DNA from: Noviherbaspirillum galbum
GTDB lineage: Bacteria > Pseudomonadota > Gammaproteobacteria > Burkholderiales > Burkholderiaceae_D
Length of the DNA: 64,000 bases
Assembly (NCBI RefSeq): GCF_010974945.1
Contig: NZ_JAAIVB010000075.1
Span: forward strand, 16,493 to 80,492
Direction of reading: 5' to 3'
Shown here: piece after piece, positions 33,654 through 42,602 of the stretch
How the letters are laid out: every line of letters starts with the position of its first letter
Position numbering within the stretch: the first letter of the stretch is position 1
The notes under the pieces: generated by a model
Seen by the model: only the letters and a program-made list of their open reading frames with translations
Databases searched by the model: none
Told to the model about the DNA's origin: nothing
Position numbers and translations under genes: made by a program

Positions 33654-34358
33654 ATGAATTTCCTACTCGTGCATGGCGCCTGGCACGGCGGCTGGTGCTG
33701 GCGTGACGTCGCCGGACGGCTCAGGCAGGCCGGACACGCGGCATGGACCCCCACCCTGACCGGCCTGGGCGAGCGCGCCCACCTGCTCGACGCCAGCACC
33801 GGCCTGCAAACCTTCGCCGACGACATCTGCGCCGTGATCGAGTGCGAGGAACTGGATGAGGTGGTGCTGGTCGGGCACAGCTTCGGCGGGCTGGTCGCCA
33901 CCTTGGTGGCCGACCGCATGGCCGCGCGGCTGAAGCAGCTGGTCTACCTCGATGCGCTGATCGTGCCGGCCGGTCAGTCTGGCATGAGCATCCTGTCGCC
34001 GGAAGTGCGCCGGGAACGCAGCCGCACCATCGATGCCGAAGGCCTGCGCATGGCGATTCCCTCGCCCGACCGCTTCGGCGTGACCGATCCGGTGCAGGCG
34101 GCATGGCTGTCGCGCCGTCTCACACCGCATCCCCTGAAGGGCTACACCGACACCCTCGACCTCGTTCATCCGGTGGGCAATGGCTTGCCCTGCACCTACG
34201 TTGCCGTCACCGATCCCTGGTATCCGCCGCTGGCGGGCGTGCGCGACTGGGCCAGGCGGCAACCCGGCTGGCAATGGCGCGAAATCGCCGCCGGCCACGA
34301 TGCCATGGTGACCTCGCCCGAATCATTGACCCAACTGCTCCTGGACATTGCATCATGA
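33654..34358 (+). CDS. Alpha/beta hydrolase (EstB/salicylate-esterase-like)
   Basis: A 234-residue hydrolase with the N-terminal oxyanion motif LLVHGAWHGGWCWRDV, the nucleophile elbow GHSFGG (about residue 78-83), and a C-terminal GHDAM with the catalytic His. The TLTGLGERAHLL segment is typical of the hydroxynitrile lyase/methyl salicylate esterase-like group. AAGGAGC precedes the ATG. Its stop overlaps the ATG of the following SDR gene, so the two act from one transcript and perhaps in one pathway. Confidence 0.88.
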   Translation: MNFLLVHGAWHGGWCWRDVAGRLRQAGHAAWTPTLTGLGERAHLLDASTGLQTFADDICAVIECEELDEVVLVGHSFGGLVATLVADRMAARLKQLVYLDALIVPAGQSGMSILSPEVRRERSRTIDAEGLRMAIPSPDRFGVTDPVQAAWLSRRLTPHPLKGYTDTLDLVHPVGNGLPCTYVAVTDPWYPPLAGVRDWARRQPGWQWREIAAGHDAMVTSPESLTQLLLDIAS

Positions 34359-35053
34359 AACCTGTTGCCATCATCACCGCCGCCTCGCGCGGCATGGGCG
34401 CCGGCTGCGCCCGCGAACTCGCCGCGCGCGGTTACGTCCTCGTGCTCATGTCGCGTTCCGAAGACATCCACGCCCTTGCCGGCGAGCTGAACGCTACCGC
34501 CCTGCAAGGCAGCAGCGACAATGCCGACGACCTGCGCAAGCTGGTCGAGCTCGCCATGACCACGCATGGACGGATCGATGCCGTCGTCAACAATACCGGG
34601 CATCCGAAGAAGGGGCCGCTGCTGGAATTGAGCGATGCCGACTGGCACGCCGGGCTCGACCTGCTGTTGCTCAACGTGGTGCGCATGACGCGCCTCGTCA
34701 CGCCCATCATGCAAGGCCAGGGCGGCGGCGCCATCGTGAACATCTCTACCTTCGCCGCGTTCGAGCCGTCGGCGCGCTTCCCGATTTCCGCGACGCTGCG
34801 CGCCGCGCTCGGCAGCTATACCAAGATCTATGCCGATGAGGTTGCAAAGCACGGCATCCGCATCAACAACGTGCTGCCGGGCTACGTGGATTCGATTCCC
34901 CAGAACGAGGCGACGCTGGCGCAGATTCCCATGGGCCGGCAGGCCACGGTCGGCGAGATCGCCAAGACCGTGGCTTTCCTGCTGTCGGCGGACGCGGGCT
35001 ACGTCACCGGCCAGAACCTGCGGGTGGATGGCGGCATCACCCGCTCGGTGTGA
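34355..35053 (+). CDS. SDR family oxidoreductase with atypical active site
   Basis: The 232-residue protein has the Rossmann nucleotide motif TAASRGMGAGCARELAARGY, the NNTG motif, and the C-terminal GYVTGQNLRVDGGITRS of short-chain dehydrogenases. Where classical SDRs carry YxxxK (YSASKAAL), this one reads SATLRAAL, so Tyr and Lys are replaced by Ser and Arg. A branch of bacterial SDRs with an SxxxR-like site is known, so this may be a functional variant rather than a dead enzyme. It overlaps the upstream hydrolase gene by four bases. Confidence 0.85.
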   Translation: MKPVAIITAASRGMGAGCARELAARGYVLVLMSRSEDIHALAGELNATALQGSSDNADDLRKLVELAMTTHGRIDAVVNNTGHPKKGPLLELSDADWHAGLDLLLLNVVRMTRLVTPIMQGQGGGAIVNISTFAAFEPSARFPISATLRAALGSYTKIYADEVAKHGIRINNVLPGYVDSIPQNEATLAQIPMGRQATVGEIAKTVAFLLSADAGYVTGQNLRVDGGITRSV

Positions 35054-35073
35054 GCTGGAAAGACAGATCCGCC

Positions 35074-36258
35074 CTAGCCCTTGCGCAGGAAGGCTTCCAG
35101 GCGTGACGCGCCTTCTTCCAGGCGTGCCACCGAACTGGCGAAGCACCAGCGCACGTAGCCTTCGCCCTCGGGACCGAAGGCGCTCCCCGGGGCCAGGCCC
35201 AGCCGCGCTTCCGTCACCAGCCGCTTGCACAGCGCCAGGGTGTCCTGCGCGCCGTCGACGCGGAAGAACAGATACATCGCCCCCTTGGAGCGCGGCGCGG
35301 TGACGCCGGGCAGGGAATTGAGCCGCTCGTGCAGGAAATCGCGCGCCGCGCGGTAACGAGCGATGGTGTGGCGGATCACCTCGTCGCCGCGTTCGACCGC
35401 AACGATGCCGGCGCGCTGCACGAAGCCGGGCGCGCATGAGGTGTTGTATTCGATCAGCTTGCCCAGGTCGGCCATCACGGCCTCCGGGGCGACCACCCAG
35501 CCGAGGCGCCAGCCGGTCATCAGCCAGGACTTCGAGAAACTGTTGGCAGAGACCAGCAGGTCGTCCGGCTCGGCGAGGTCGAGGAAGGACGGCGCGCAGT
35601 CCTCGCCTTCGTACACGAGGCGCTCGTACACGTCGTCCGACAGGATCCAGATGCCATGCCGGCGGCAATGCGCGAGAATGATTTCCTGCTGGGCACGGGT
35701 GATCACCCATCCGGTCGGGTTGTTCGGCGAATTCAGCAGCACCGCCTTGGTGCCCGGGGTCAGCGCATCCAGCAGTTGCTGCACGTCGAGCTCCCAGGTC
35801 TCGCCGAAGCGCAGCGGTACCGTGACCACGTCCGCGCCCAGGATCTTCGGGATTTCCTGCAGGTTCGGCCACAAGGGCGTGACCGCCACCACCCGGTCGC
35901 CGGGGCTGATGATGACCTGCGACAGCAGCATCAGCGCCGACACGCCGGAGGACGTGACCGCCACCCGGTTGACGCTCACCGGACGGTGCAGCCGCGACAC
36001 ATAGGCGGCGATCGCCTCGCGCAACGGCGCGATGCCGAAATTGTGCGTATAGAAGGTATCTCCCGCATCGAGCGCCTGCTTGGCAGCGTCGCGGATGAAG
36101 GACGGCGTTTCCTCGTCCGGCTCGCCGAACCAGAAGGGCAGCACGCCTTCCAGCCCCAGGCCGGCGTTGGCGACTTCGCGGATGCGCGAGGCGATGAGTT
36201 GCTGGACGACGGGACGCGCCGCGGGAGCGGACGCCGGAAACGATATGTTCAAAGGCAT
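35074..36258 (-). CDS. Pyridoxal-phosphate-dependent aminotransferase, class I/II (AspC-like)
   Basis: The 394-residue enzyme shows the fold-type I motifs: GEPDEETPSFI near residue 45, LNSPNNPTGWVI (about 175-186), SDDVYERLVYEG and the PLP Lys in NSFSKSWLMTGWRLGW. The C-terminus has RWCFASS with the substrate-binding Arg. It is likely an aromatic or branched-chain amino acid or aspartate aminotransferase. The start overlaps the stop of the small upstream membrane ORF by ten bases. Confidence 0.92.
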   Translation of the reverse strand: MPLNISFPASAPAARPVVQQLIASRIREVANAGLGLEGVLPFWFGEPDEETPSFIRDAAKQALDAGDTFYTHNFGIAPLREAIAAYVSRLHRPVSVNRVAVTSSGVSALMLLSQVIISPGDRVVAVTPLWPNLQEIPKILGADVVTVPLRFGETWELDVQQLLDALTPGTKAVLLNSPNNPTGWVITRAQQEIILAHCRRHGIWILSDDVYERLVYEGEDCAPSFLDLAEPDDLLVSANSFSKSWLMTGWRLGWVVAPEAVMADLGKLIEYNTSCAPGFVQRAGIVAVERGDEVIRHTIARYRAARDFLHERLNSLPGVTAPRSKGAMYLFFRVDGAQDTLALCKRLVTEARLGLAPGSAFGPEGEGYVRWCFASSVARLEEGASRLEAFLRKG

Positions 36259-36380
36259 AGGATGATGCGGTTGGCGAGGTCGACGACGAAGGAAGGGCGC
36301 AGGTAAGCCAGGAAGGACAGGCCGAGCACCGCCGCCACGATGGCGGCCGCCAGCAGTCGCTTCAACAGAGCCATGGCCAT
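36249..36380 (-). CDS. Small single-helix membrane protein overlapping the aminotransferase gene
   Basis: This 43-residue frame (alternative ATG at 36374) encodes a basic tip MALLKRLL, one hydrophobic helix AAAIVAAVLGLSFLAYL and a short tail RPSFVVDLANRIILCL. It lies between the MFS gene and the aminotransferase on the same strand, and its stop overlaps the aminotransferase start. A hydrophobic helix followed by a VDLANR tail is a pattern I associate with small proteins in related genomes, but I cannot name a family. Confidence 0.55.
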   Translation of the reverse strand: MAMALLKRLLAAAIVAAVLGLSFLAYLRPSFVVDLANRIILCL

Positions 36381-36396
36381 GTGCGCCAGGAGGCGA

Positions 36397-37614
36397 TCAG
36401 GCGGCGGCAGGCTGCGCCCGCACGATCGCCTTTTCATTGATCGGCAGGTTGATCAGCGCGGCGAAGATGCCCAGCGCCAGCGTGATGCCCCATACCGTAT
36501 CGTAGCTACCCTGGCGGGTGAAGACGTAGCCGCCCAGCCAGACGCCGATGAAGCTGCCCACCTGGTGCGAGAAAAACACGAAGCCCGACAGCATCGAGAG
36601 ATACTTCACGCCGAAGATGCCGGCGATCACGCCATTGGTCAGGGGCACCGTCGACAGCCACAGCAGGCCCATCGCCGCCGAGAACAAGTAGACCGACCAG
36701 GGCGACAGCGGCGCCAGCAGGAACAGCGCGATCACCAGGGTGCGCGCGAGGTAGATGGAGGACAGCAAGTAGCGCTTGGGCAGGAAGCCGCCCAGCTTGC
36801 CGGCGTAGTACGAACCGAAGATGTTGAAGAGGCCGATCAGCGCCAGCGCCATGACCGCGACATTCGGCTCCATGATGCCTTTGTCCCTCAGGTAGGAGGG
36901 CATGTGCACACCGATGAAGACAAGCTGGAAGCCGCACACGAAGTAGCCGGCGACCAGCAGCAGGAAGGGCCGGTAGGCGAAGGCCTCGCGCGTGGCCTCG
37001 AGGATGCTTTGCTGAGGTCCGCCTGCCTTTTCGGCGGGAAGCTCGCGCAGGTTGAATGCCATCGGCAGCATCACCAGCCCCACCAGCGCGGCCAGCACGT
37101 AGAGCGCCTGCTGCCAGCCGGCGGCGGAAATGAGTTGCTGCTCGACCGGCATCATCATGAACTGTCCCAGCGAGCTCGCCGCCGAGGAAATGCCGAAGGC
37201 CCAGGAACGCCGGGACTCCGGCGCGGTGCGGCCGATGATGCCGCTGACGGCGCCGAAGGCCGTGCAGGCAAGCGCCGCGCCGATCAGGATGCCCGAACCG
37301 ACCACGAACAATCCGGCCTGGTTCACAAGCGCCATCCACAGCAGGCCGGCAACGTAGAACAGCGCGCCGACGATCACCACCCGCGCCGTGCCGTAGCGGT
37401 CCGCCGCCATGCCGGCGAAGGGTCCGAAGACGCCCCACAGCAGGTTCTGCAGGGCCATGGCCAGCGAATAGGTTTCCCGCGTCCAGCCATGCGCCTGCGA
37501 GATGGGCTGCAGCCAGAAACCGAAGCCGTGGCGCACGCCCATGGCGAGCGTGAGCACCATGCCGCTGGCGATCAGGACGGTCTTGAGTTGAGGGGCGCGG
37601 GTCGCGGTCAGCAT
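36397..37614 (-). CDS. MFS transporter (OxlT-like)
   Basis: A 405-residue protein with twelve predicted membrane helices. Conserved MFS signatures include GVFGPFAGMAADRYGTARV (loop 2-3) and the second-half equivalent near YAGKLGGFLPKRYL. HGFGFWLQPISQAHGWTRETYSLAMALQNLLWG places it in the monocarboxylate/oxalate-formate antiporter type group. The ATG at 37614 has GGAG upstream. Substrate unknown. Confidence 0.88.
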   Translation of the reverse strand: MLTATRAPQLKTVLIASGMVLTLAMGVRHGFGFWLQPISQAHGWTRETYSLAMALQNLLWGVFGPFAGMAADRYGTARVVIVGALFYVAGLLWMALVNQAGLFVVGSGILIGAALACTAFGAVSGIIGRTAPESRRSWAFGISSAASSLGQFMMMPVEQQLISAAGWQQALYVLAALVGLVMLPMAFNLRELPAEKAGGPQQSILEATREAFAYRPFLLLVAGYFVCGFQLVFIGVHMPSYLRDKGIMEPNVAVMALALIGLFNIFGSYYAGKLGGFLPKRYLLSSIYLARTLVIALFLLAPLSPWSVYLFSAAMGLLWLSTVPLTNGVIAGIFGVKYLSMLSGFVFFSHQVGSFIGVWLGGYVFTRQGSYDTVWGITLALGIFAALINLPINEKAIVRAQPAAA

Positions 37615-37784
37615 GGCGGCTTCTCCAGTGGTGCCATTGGGGGAAGGTCGAGTGTAGCCGAAGTTAAAAAAGCATGTGGACCGCCTGATTAACCGGGCCA
37701 GTCACGCGGGCGCATCCGGCAAAGGCTTTCCAGGCGTCATGCGATGCGCTATCGTGGCGAAACGCATAACAAGGGAGAAACGCC

Positions 37785-38147
37785 ATGCAGCTCATCGCTA
37801 CCATCCTGGCCGCGGCCGTCCTGCTGATCCACGTGTACATCGTGCTGCTGGAAACGGTGCTGTTCCGCAGCCGGGGCGCCCGGGTCTTCGGCCTGTCCGC
37901 CGAGCAGGTCGAGGTGCTCGCGCCGGCCATGTCCAACCAGGGGTGCTACAACGGTTTCCTCGCGGCGGCGCTGGCGGTGGGCTTCCTGCATCCGGTGCCG
38001 GCCACCGGTACGGCGTTCATGGTGTTCGGGCTCGCCTGCGTGGCGATCGCCGGCGTGTGGGGCGCGGTCACCGTCCAGAAGCGGATTCTTTTCGTGCAGA
38101 CGGTGCCGGCACTGCTCGCGCTCGGCGCCATGGCGCTGGCACGATAA
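37785..38147 (+). CDS. DUF1304 family membrane protein
   Basis: The 120-residue protein has four hydrophobic helices. HVYIVLLETVLFRSRGARVFGL and NQGCYNGFLAAALAVGFL are diagnostic for DUF1304. Function is not known. AAGGGAG precedes the ATG. The gene is convergent with the LysR gene downstream. Confidence 0.9.
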   Translation: MQLIATILAAAVLLIHVYIVLLETVLFRSRGARVFGLSAEQVEVLAPAMSNQGCYNGFLAAALAVGFLHPVPATGTAFMVFGLACVAIAGVWGAVTVQKRILFVQTVPALLALGAMALAR

Positions 38148-38159
38148 CGCCGGGCCAAA

Positions 38160-39113
38160 TCACCCTCCCGCACGCCGCTTCCCCGGCGGCCGTGCGGCGC
38201 CGTCCGCGAAGGCGGCAATGATGCCGTTCATGGCGCCGATGGCGATTTCCGCCTCCGGCGACAAGGTGCGGCGCGCCAGGCGGACCGCGGCCAGCACCAG
38301 CGGCGGCGCCGGATCGGGCGCCGTCTCCAGCGGTTGCAGGCTGCCCGCCCGCACTTCCCTGCGCACCGCCGCCTCGCTTGCATACAGCACCACGTCGCTT
38401 TGCGCGGCAAGGGTCTTGAGCACGTCGAAGTTGTTGCATTCGACGAGGCGATGCAAGGCCTCGCCCTCGGGCAGGCTCAAGGCATGCCTCACCTTGCGCA
38501 GGAGCGCAGCCGGCAGCGGTACGAAGGCAAAGGCGTAGGGGCTGAAGTCGCCGATCGACAGGCGCGGCCTGCGCAGCAGCGGATGCCCCTTGCGGACGAA
38601 CCATCCGGTCGGCAGCGGCGGCAGTCGGCGCACCGACAGCGCGTCGGAGGACGGCACCGAACCCAGGTCGGTCACGAAGAAGTCGATGGCTTCCTTCTGC
38701 AGCTTGTCATGCAACACGTCCCAGCTGTTGACCTCTGGCCTGACGTGCAGGCCGGGATGTTCCTTGCGCAGCGCGATCAGCATGTCCGCCAGGAAGATGG
38801 CCGCGGAGTGCGGCCCGACGCCGAAGCTCACTTCTCCCAGCGCATGCTGGCGTATCAGGTCCACGTCGCGCTTCAGGCAGCGCGCCTCGAACAGCACCCG
38901 CCGGGCGCGTTCCAGCACCTGCCTGCCGGCCGCGGTCAGGGTCACGCGCCGGGCCGCCCGGTCGAGCAGCGCGATGTCGAGGTCCCGCTCCAGCGCCTGG
39001 ATGCTGCGGCTCAGCGCCGGCTGGCTGAGATTGACCTTCTGCGCCGCGCGCGCGAAGGACATTTCCTCGGCGAGAACGACGAGATGCTGCAGCTGCCGCA
39101 GGCTTGCTTCCAT
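38160..39113 (-). CDS. LysR-type transcriptional regulator
   Basis: The 317-residue protein has the LysR winged helix-turn-helix (LRQLQHLVVLAEEMSFARAAQKVNLSQPALSRSIQALERDL, residues 4-45) and a periplasmic-binding-like effector domain. The ATG at 39113 has AAGGAG six bases upstream. It is divergent from the NylB-like hydrolase gene with a 121-base AT-rich shared region, so that gene is its likely target. Confidence 0.9.
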   Translation of the reverse strand: MEASLRQLQHLVVLAEEMSFARAAQKVNLSQPALSRSIQALERDLDIALLDRAARRVTLTAAGRQVLERARRVLFEARCLKRDVDLIRQHALGEVSFGVGPHSAAIFLADMLIALRKEHPGLHVRPEVNSWDVLHDKLQKEAIDFFVTDLGSVPSSDALSVRRLPPLPTGWFVRKGHPLLRRPRLSIGDFSPYAFAFVPLPAALLRKVRHALSLPEGEALHRLVECNNFDVLKTLAAQSDVVLYASEAAVRREVRAGSLQPLETAPDPAPPLVLAAVRLARRTLSPEAEIAIGAMNGIIAAFADGAARPPGKRRAGG

Positions 39114-39234
39114 GGATGCTCCTTGCCGGACGCGATGCATCGCTTGCATCGAATGGCAAAAAATAATGCATTTGAATAATGGGTCCGATTGTAGTCCAAT
39201 GATCCGTTCAACAACGACATCTCGAGGAGACAAC
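39114..39234. promoter_or_regulatory. Divergent LysR/hydrolase promoter region
   Basis: This 121-base AT-rich region separates the regulator from the hydrolase gene. It contains AATAATG twice (around 39163 and 39176) and a GATGCATC palindrome near 39133, and T-N11-A matches typical of LysR boxes occur. No single site can be singled out. Confidence 0.45.
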
Positions 39235-40551
39235 ATGAACAAGACCGTGCTTGCCGTTGCCATGGCGGCGATTGCCGGCGGCGCCAACGCCCAGGCCGTC
39301 GCGCCGGCCTATCCCGATGCCGCCGCCAGCGACCCGGCCGTGCTGGGATGGATGCGCGGCTCCCCGCCCGCGCCGGAAAAGATGATCCGTTACGAAGACG
39401 GCTCCTTCCTTCGCTTCCCGCAGATACGCTGGACGTTTTCGCATGTGCGCGAACTGCGCCCGACCGCCGCCGTCTGGCATGGCAGCGGCCCGGTTGCGCC
39501 GCTTCCGGTCGCGCTGACCAAGCTCGACGACTTGCGCTTCGATGACGACAAGGGCCAGTCCACGACCTGGGCCGACATGCTTCAGCGCACCTACACCGAC
39601 GGCATCATCGTGCTGCATAAGGGCAGCGTGGTCTATGAAAAGTATTTCGGCGTCAGCACGCCGGTGCTGCCGCATTCCGCCTTTTCCATCACCAAGTCCT
39701 TCATCGGCCTGCTTGCCGCCATGCTCGCGCATGAAGGCAAGCTCGATCCGAACGCGCCGATCACCGCCTATGTTCCGGAAGTGAAGGATTCCGCCTATGG
39801 CGACGCGACGGTGCGCCAGCTCATGGACATGACGATCGGCGTGCGTTACTCCGAAAACTACGCCGACAAACAGTCCGAGGTCTGGGATTACGCCCGCGCC
39901 GGCGGCATGGTGCCGGCGCCGCCGGGCTACGCCGGACCGAAGAACTTCTACGAATTCCTCCGCGGGTTGAAGAAGGAAGGCCAGCATGGCGACGCCTTCG
40001 CCTACAAGACCGCGAACGCGGAAATGTTGTCCTGGGTGGTGCGGCGTGCCGCCGGCAAGCCGGTGGCCGAACTGATGTCCGAACGCATCTGGAGCAAGCT
40101 CGGCGCGGAAAACGACGGTTACTTCCAGGTCGACTCGGCGGGCATGGAGTCAGGCGGCGGCGGACTCAGCCTGCCGCTGCGCGACATGGCGCGCTTCGGC
40201 GAGATGATCCGCCTCGGCGGCAAGTTCAACGGCCAGCAGATCGTGCCGCAGGCCGTGGTGGATGACATCCGCAAGGGCGGCGATCCGGCCAGGTTCGCCA
40301 AGGCCGGCTATCCGGACGTGCCAGGGTATGGCAAGGGGTACTCCTACCGCAACATGTGGTGGGTGTCACACAACGGGAATGGCGTGTTCGATGCGCGCGG
40401 CATCCATGGGCAGCGGATCTACATCGATCCCAAGGCGGAGATGGTGGTGGTGAAGTTTTCGTCGCATCCGGTGGCGTCGAATCTTGGGAACATTCCGCTG
40501 ACGGATCGTGGGTTTGCGGCGCTGGCGGGGGTGTTGGGCAAGGGGGAGTGA
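39235..40551 (+). CDS. Exported serine hydrolase of the beta-lactamase/NylB-like family
   Basis: The 438-residue protein begins with a signal peptide (MNKTVLAVAMAAIAGGANAQA). The catalytic SxxK motif is SITK, in AFSITKSFIGLLAAMLAHEG. A YKTAN motif matches the second (YxxN-like) element, and HGQRIYIDPKAEMVVVKFSSHP is the third. SFLRFPQIRWTFSHVRELRPTAAVWHG resembles 6-aminohexanoate-dimer hydrolase NylB-type enzymes. The likely activity is an esterase or amidase in the periplasm. It is divergent from a LysR gene; GAGGAGA precedes the ATG. Confidence 0.88.
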   Translation: MNKTVLAVAMAAIAGGANAQAVAPAYPDAAASDPAVLGWMRGSPPAPEKMIRYEDGSFLRFPQIRWTFSHVRELRPTAAVWHGSGPVAPLPVALTKLDDLRFDDDKGQSTTWADMLQRTYTDGIIVLHKGSVVYEKYFGVSTPVLPHSAFSITKSFIGLLAAMLAHEGKLDPNAPITAYVPEVKDSAYGDATVRQLMDMTIGVRYSENYADKQSEVWDYARAGGMVPAPPGYAGPKNFYEFLRGLKKEGQHGDAFAYKTANAEMLSWVVRRAAGKPVAELMSERIWSKLGAENDGYFQVDSAGMESGGGGLSLPLRDMARFGEMIRLGGKFNGQQIVPQAVVDDIRKGGDPARFAKAGYPDVPGYGKGYSYRNMWWVSHNGNGVFDARGIHGQRIYIDPKAEMVVVKFSSHPVASNLGNIPLTDRGFAALAGVLGKGE

Positions 40552-40608
40552 GACAGGGTGTGGAGTGGTAAGGTCTTCCACGCCAACCGCTGTCGTTCGC
40601 GTCTATCG

Positions 40609-40695
40609 CTGTCATCCCCGCGCAGGCGGGGATCCCATTTCAGTCGTTCGGAGAAGCGCACAATGTGGTTCCCGCCTTCGCGGGAACGACGAAGG
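40609..40695. repeat. Inverted pair of REP/dRS3-like repeats, copy C
   Basis: CTGTCATCCCCGCGCAGGCG (from 40609) and the inverted TTCCCGCCTTCGCGGGAAC (40669-40687) lie about 35 bases apart between the convergent ends of the serine hydrolase and the alpha/beta hydrolase. Each half is a hairpin. The pair is a REPIN-type arrangement of the family also seen at 10121 and 15253. Confidence 0.7.
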
Positions 40696-40699
40696 TTGA

Positions 40700-41533
40700 T
40701 TACGCCAAAAACCCCGCCACCAACCCGATCTGCTCCGGCACATTCAAACAAGGCGCATGTCCGCACCCCGGAATGACTTCGAGCCTTGCCTTCGGCCCGC
40801 GCCGGGTCATCTCCTCCGCGGTGTCCTGCAGCAGCAGGTCCGAATCCACTCCCCGCAGGACCAGCACCGGCATGTCGAGAGTGTCGTACTCGGTCCAGCG
40901 CGCGTAATCATCCGGATGCGCGATGAACTGCCGCACCATGTTGGGATCGTAATGCGGCGTCACCTTGCCGTCGGGCAGGCGGCGCACCGAGGTTTCGGCC
41001 ATGCGGCGCCATTGCGCGTCGCTTTGCCAGCCGTAGGGCTTGTAGACGGTGCGGAAATACTGCTCCAGCTGGGTCACCGTGTCGAACTGCGGCGGGCTGC
41101 CGGCGTAGGAGCGGATGCGGGTCACCGCGGCGTCCGCGATCTTCGGCCCGATGTCGTTCAGCACGAGATGGCTGACCCGGCCCTTCAAGGTGGTCGCTGC
41201 CGCCACCATGCCGATGGCGCCGCCCATGGACGTGCCGACCCAGCGGAACCGGGTGAATCCGAGCTGGTCGACGAAGGCGCGCGCCAGGTCGGCGTAGAAG
41301 GCGAGGCAGTATTCCTTGTCCGGGTCCGGGCTCCATTGCGACAGGCCGCGGCCGATGGTGTCGGGGCAGACGATGTGGTAGCTGCCGGCGAGCGCCGCGG
41401 CGAGGTCGTCGAAATCCCGGCTGGTGCGGGCGAGGCCGTGCCACATCACGAGCGCCGGCTTGCTTTCGTCGCCCCACTTCATGTAATGGATCTCGCGGCC
41501 CAGGCACGTCATGTAATGCGACGTCGGTTGCAT
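40700..41533 (-). CDS. Alpha/beta hydrolase, last gene of the liv-type operon
   Basis: The 277-residue enzyme has WHGLARTSRDFDDLAAAL (oxyanion region), the nucleophile motif VGTSMGGAIGM (about residues 99-109) and GCGHAPCLNVPEQ with the catalytic His. The start is four bases after the livM stop, with GGAG upstream, so it is co-transcribed with the transporter. This suggests that the transported compound, or its product, is an ester or amide cleaved inside the cell. Confidence 0.87.
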   Translation of the reverse strand: MQPTSHYMTCLGREIHYMKWGDESKPALVMWHGLARTSRDFDDLAAALAGSYHIVCPDTIGRGLSQWSPDPDKEYCLAFYADLARAFVDQLGFTRFRWVGTSMGGAIGMVAAATTLKGRVSHLVLNDIGPKIADAAVTRIRSYAGSPPQFDTVTQLEQYFRTVYKPYGWQSDAQWRRMAETSVRRLPDGKVTPHYDPNMVRQFIAHPDDYARWTEYDTLDMPVLVLRGVDSDLLLQDTAEEMTRRGPKARLEVIPGCGHAPCLNVPEQIGLVAGFLA

Positions 41534-41536
41534 GGC

Positions 41537-42595
41537 TTATCTCCAGGAACGCAGCTTGCCGACGATGCCCGTCGGGAAGAAGTACACCGAAAGGATGAAC
41601 AGGATGCCCAGCCACAGCAGCCAGCGGTCGGGCGACAGCAGCGCGGACATCACCGGTATGCTGGCGGTCGCGTTTGCGCCGAGGGCCATCAGGTCCTGCA
41701 GGTAGCTCTGCGCCAGCAGGAAGATCGTTGCCCCGCACAGCGCGCCGTACATGGTGCCCATGCCGCCGATCACCACGATCAGCAGGATGTCGATCATGAT
41801 CTCGAACGACAGCGAGGTGTCCGGGCCGTTGTAGCGCAGCCAGAGCGCGAGCAGGCATCCGGCCAGCGTCGCGAACACCGCCGCCAGCACATTGGACCAG
41901 GTGCGGTACACCACGGTGCGGTAGCCGATCGCCTCGGCGCGGAAATCGTTCTCGCGAATGGCTTGCAGGACGCGGCCGAAGGGTGAATTCACGATGCGCA
42001 GCATCGCCAGGAACAGCAGCGCCGCGCCGATGAACACCACGTAGTAGGTGATGAACTTGCCATCGATGGACGCGCCCAGGAACGGTTCTTCCAGCAGTTC
42101 GAACGCCGGCGAAAGCACCTCGGGCAGCTTGAAGTTCAGGCCGTCCTCGCCGCCGGTGAAGTCCGACATCTGCGACGCCAGGGTTTGGAAGGCCGAGGCC
42201 ACCGCCAGCGTGATCATGGCGTAGAAGATCGCCCGCACCCGCAGCGAGAACAGGCCGATGATGAGGGACAGGACGAGCGACAGCGCCACCGCGCACAGGA
42301 CGCCGACCGCGATGCTGCCCCAGCCCGGGCCGAGGCGCGTGCAGGCGATCGCTACGCCATAGGCGCCGATGCCGAAGAACATGGTGTGCGCGAACGAGAC
42401 GATGCCGGTATAGCCCAGCAGCAGATCGTAGCTGGCCACCAGCACGATGAAGACCAGGATCTTCGCCGCCACGCCGAGCGGCTTGGCGCCGGGGAACAGG
42501 AAGGGCGCGAATGCAAGGCCCAGCACGATGACGAGCAGGATGGCCGTCAGCGGCTTGCTGCGCGGCAGGTCGTGGGAAAGAAGTCGGGAGATCAT
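41537..42595 (-). CDS. livM: Branched-chain amino acid type ABC transporter, permease LivM
   Basis: A 352-residue polytopic permease. It has the LivM signature: YDLLLGYTGIVSFAHTMFFGIGAYG, VVGR-like segment AIRENDFRAEAIGYRTVVYRTWSNVLAAVFATLAGCL (EAA-type contact loop), and GGMGTMYGALCGATIFLL. It forms the membrane pore with LivH. It sits between livH and the hydrolase gene. Confidence 0.92.
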   Translation of the reverse strand: MISRLLSHDLPRSKPLTAILLVIVLGLAFAPFLFPGAKPLGVAAKILVFIVLVASYDLLLGYTGIVSFAHTMFFGIGAYGVAIACTRLGPGWGSIAVGVLCAVALSLVLSLIIGLFSLRVRAIFYAMITLAVASAFQTLASQMSDFTGGEDGLNFKLPEVLSPAFELLEEPFLGASIDGKFITYYVVFIGAALLFLAMLRIVNSPFGRVLQAIRENDFRAEAIGYRTVVYRTWSNVLAAVFATLAGCLLALWLRYNGPDTSLSFEIMIDILLIVVIGGMGTMYGALCGATIFLLAQSYLQDLMALGANATASIPVMSALLSPDRWLLWLGILFILSVYFFPTGIVGKLRSWR

Positions 42596-42602
42596 CGCCT
42601 GT

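Noticed and set aside
34196..35872. Long minus-strand ORF (558 aa) antisense to the SDR gene
   Set aside because: It is a GC-rich shadow frame of the SDR and aminotransferase genes and has no family features.
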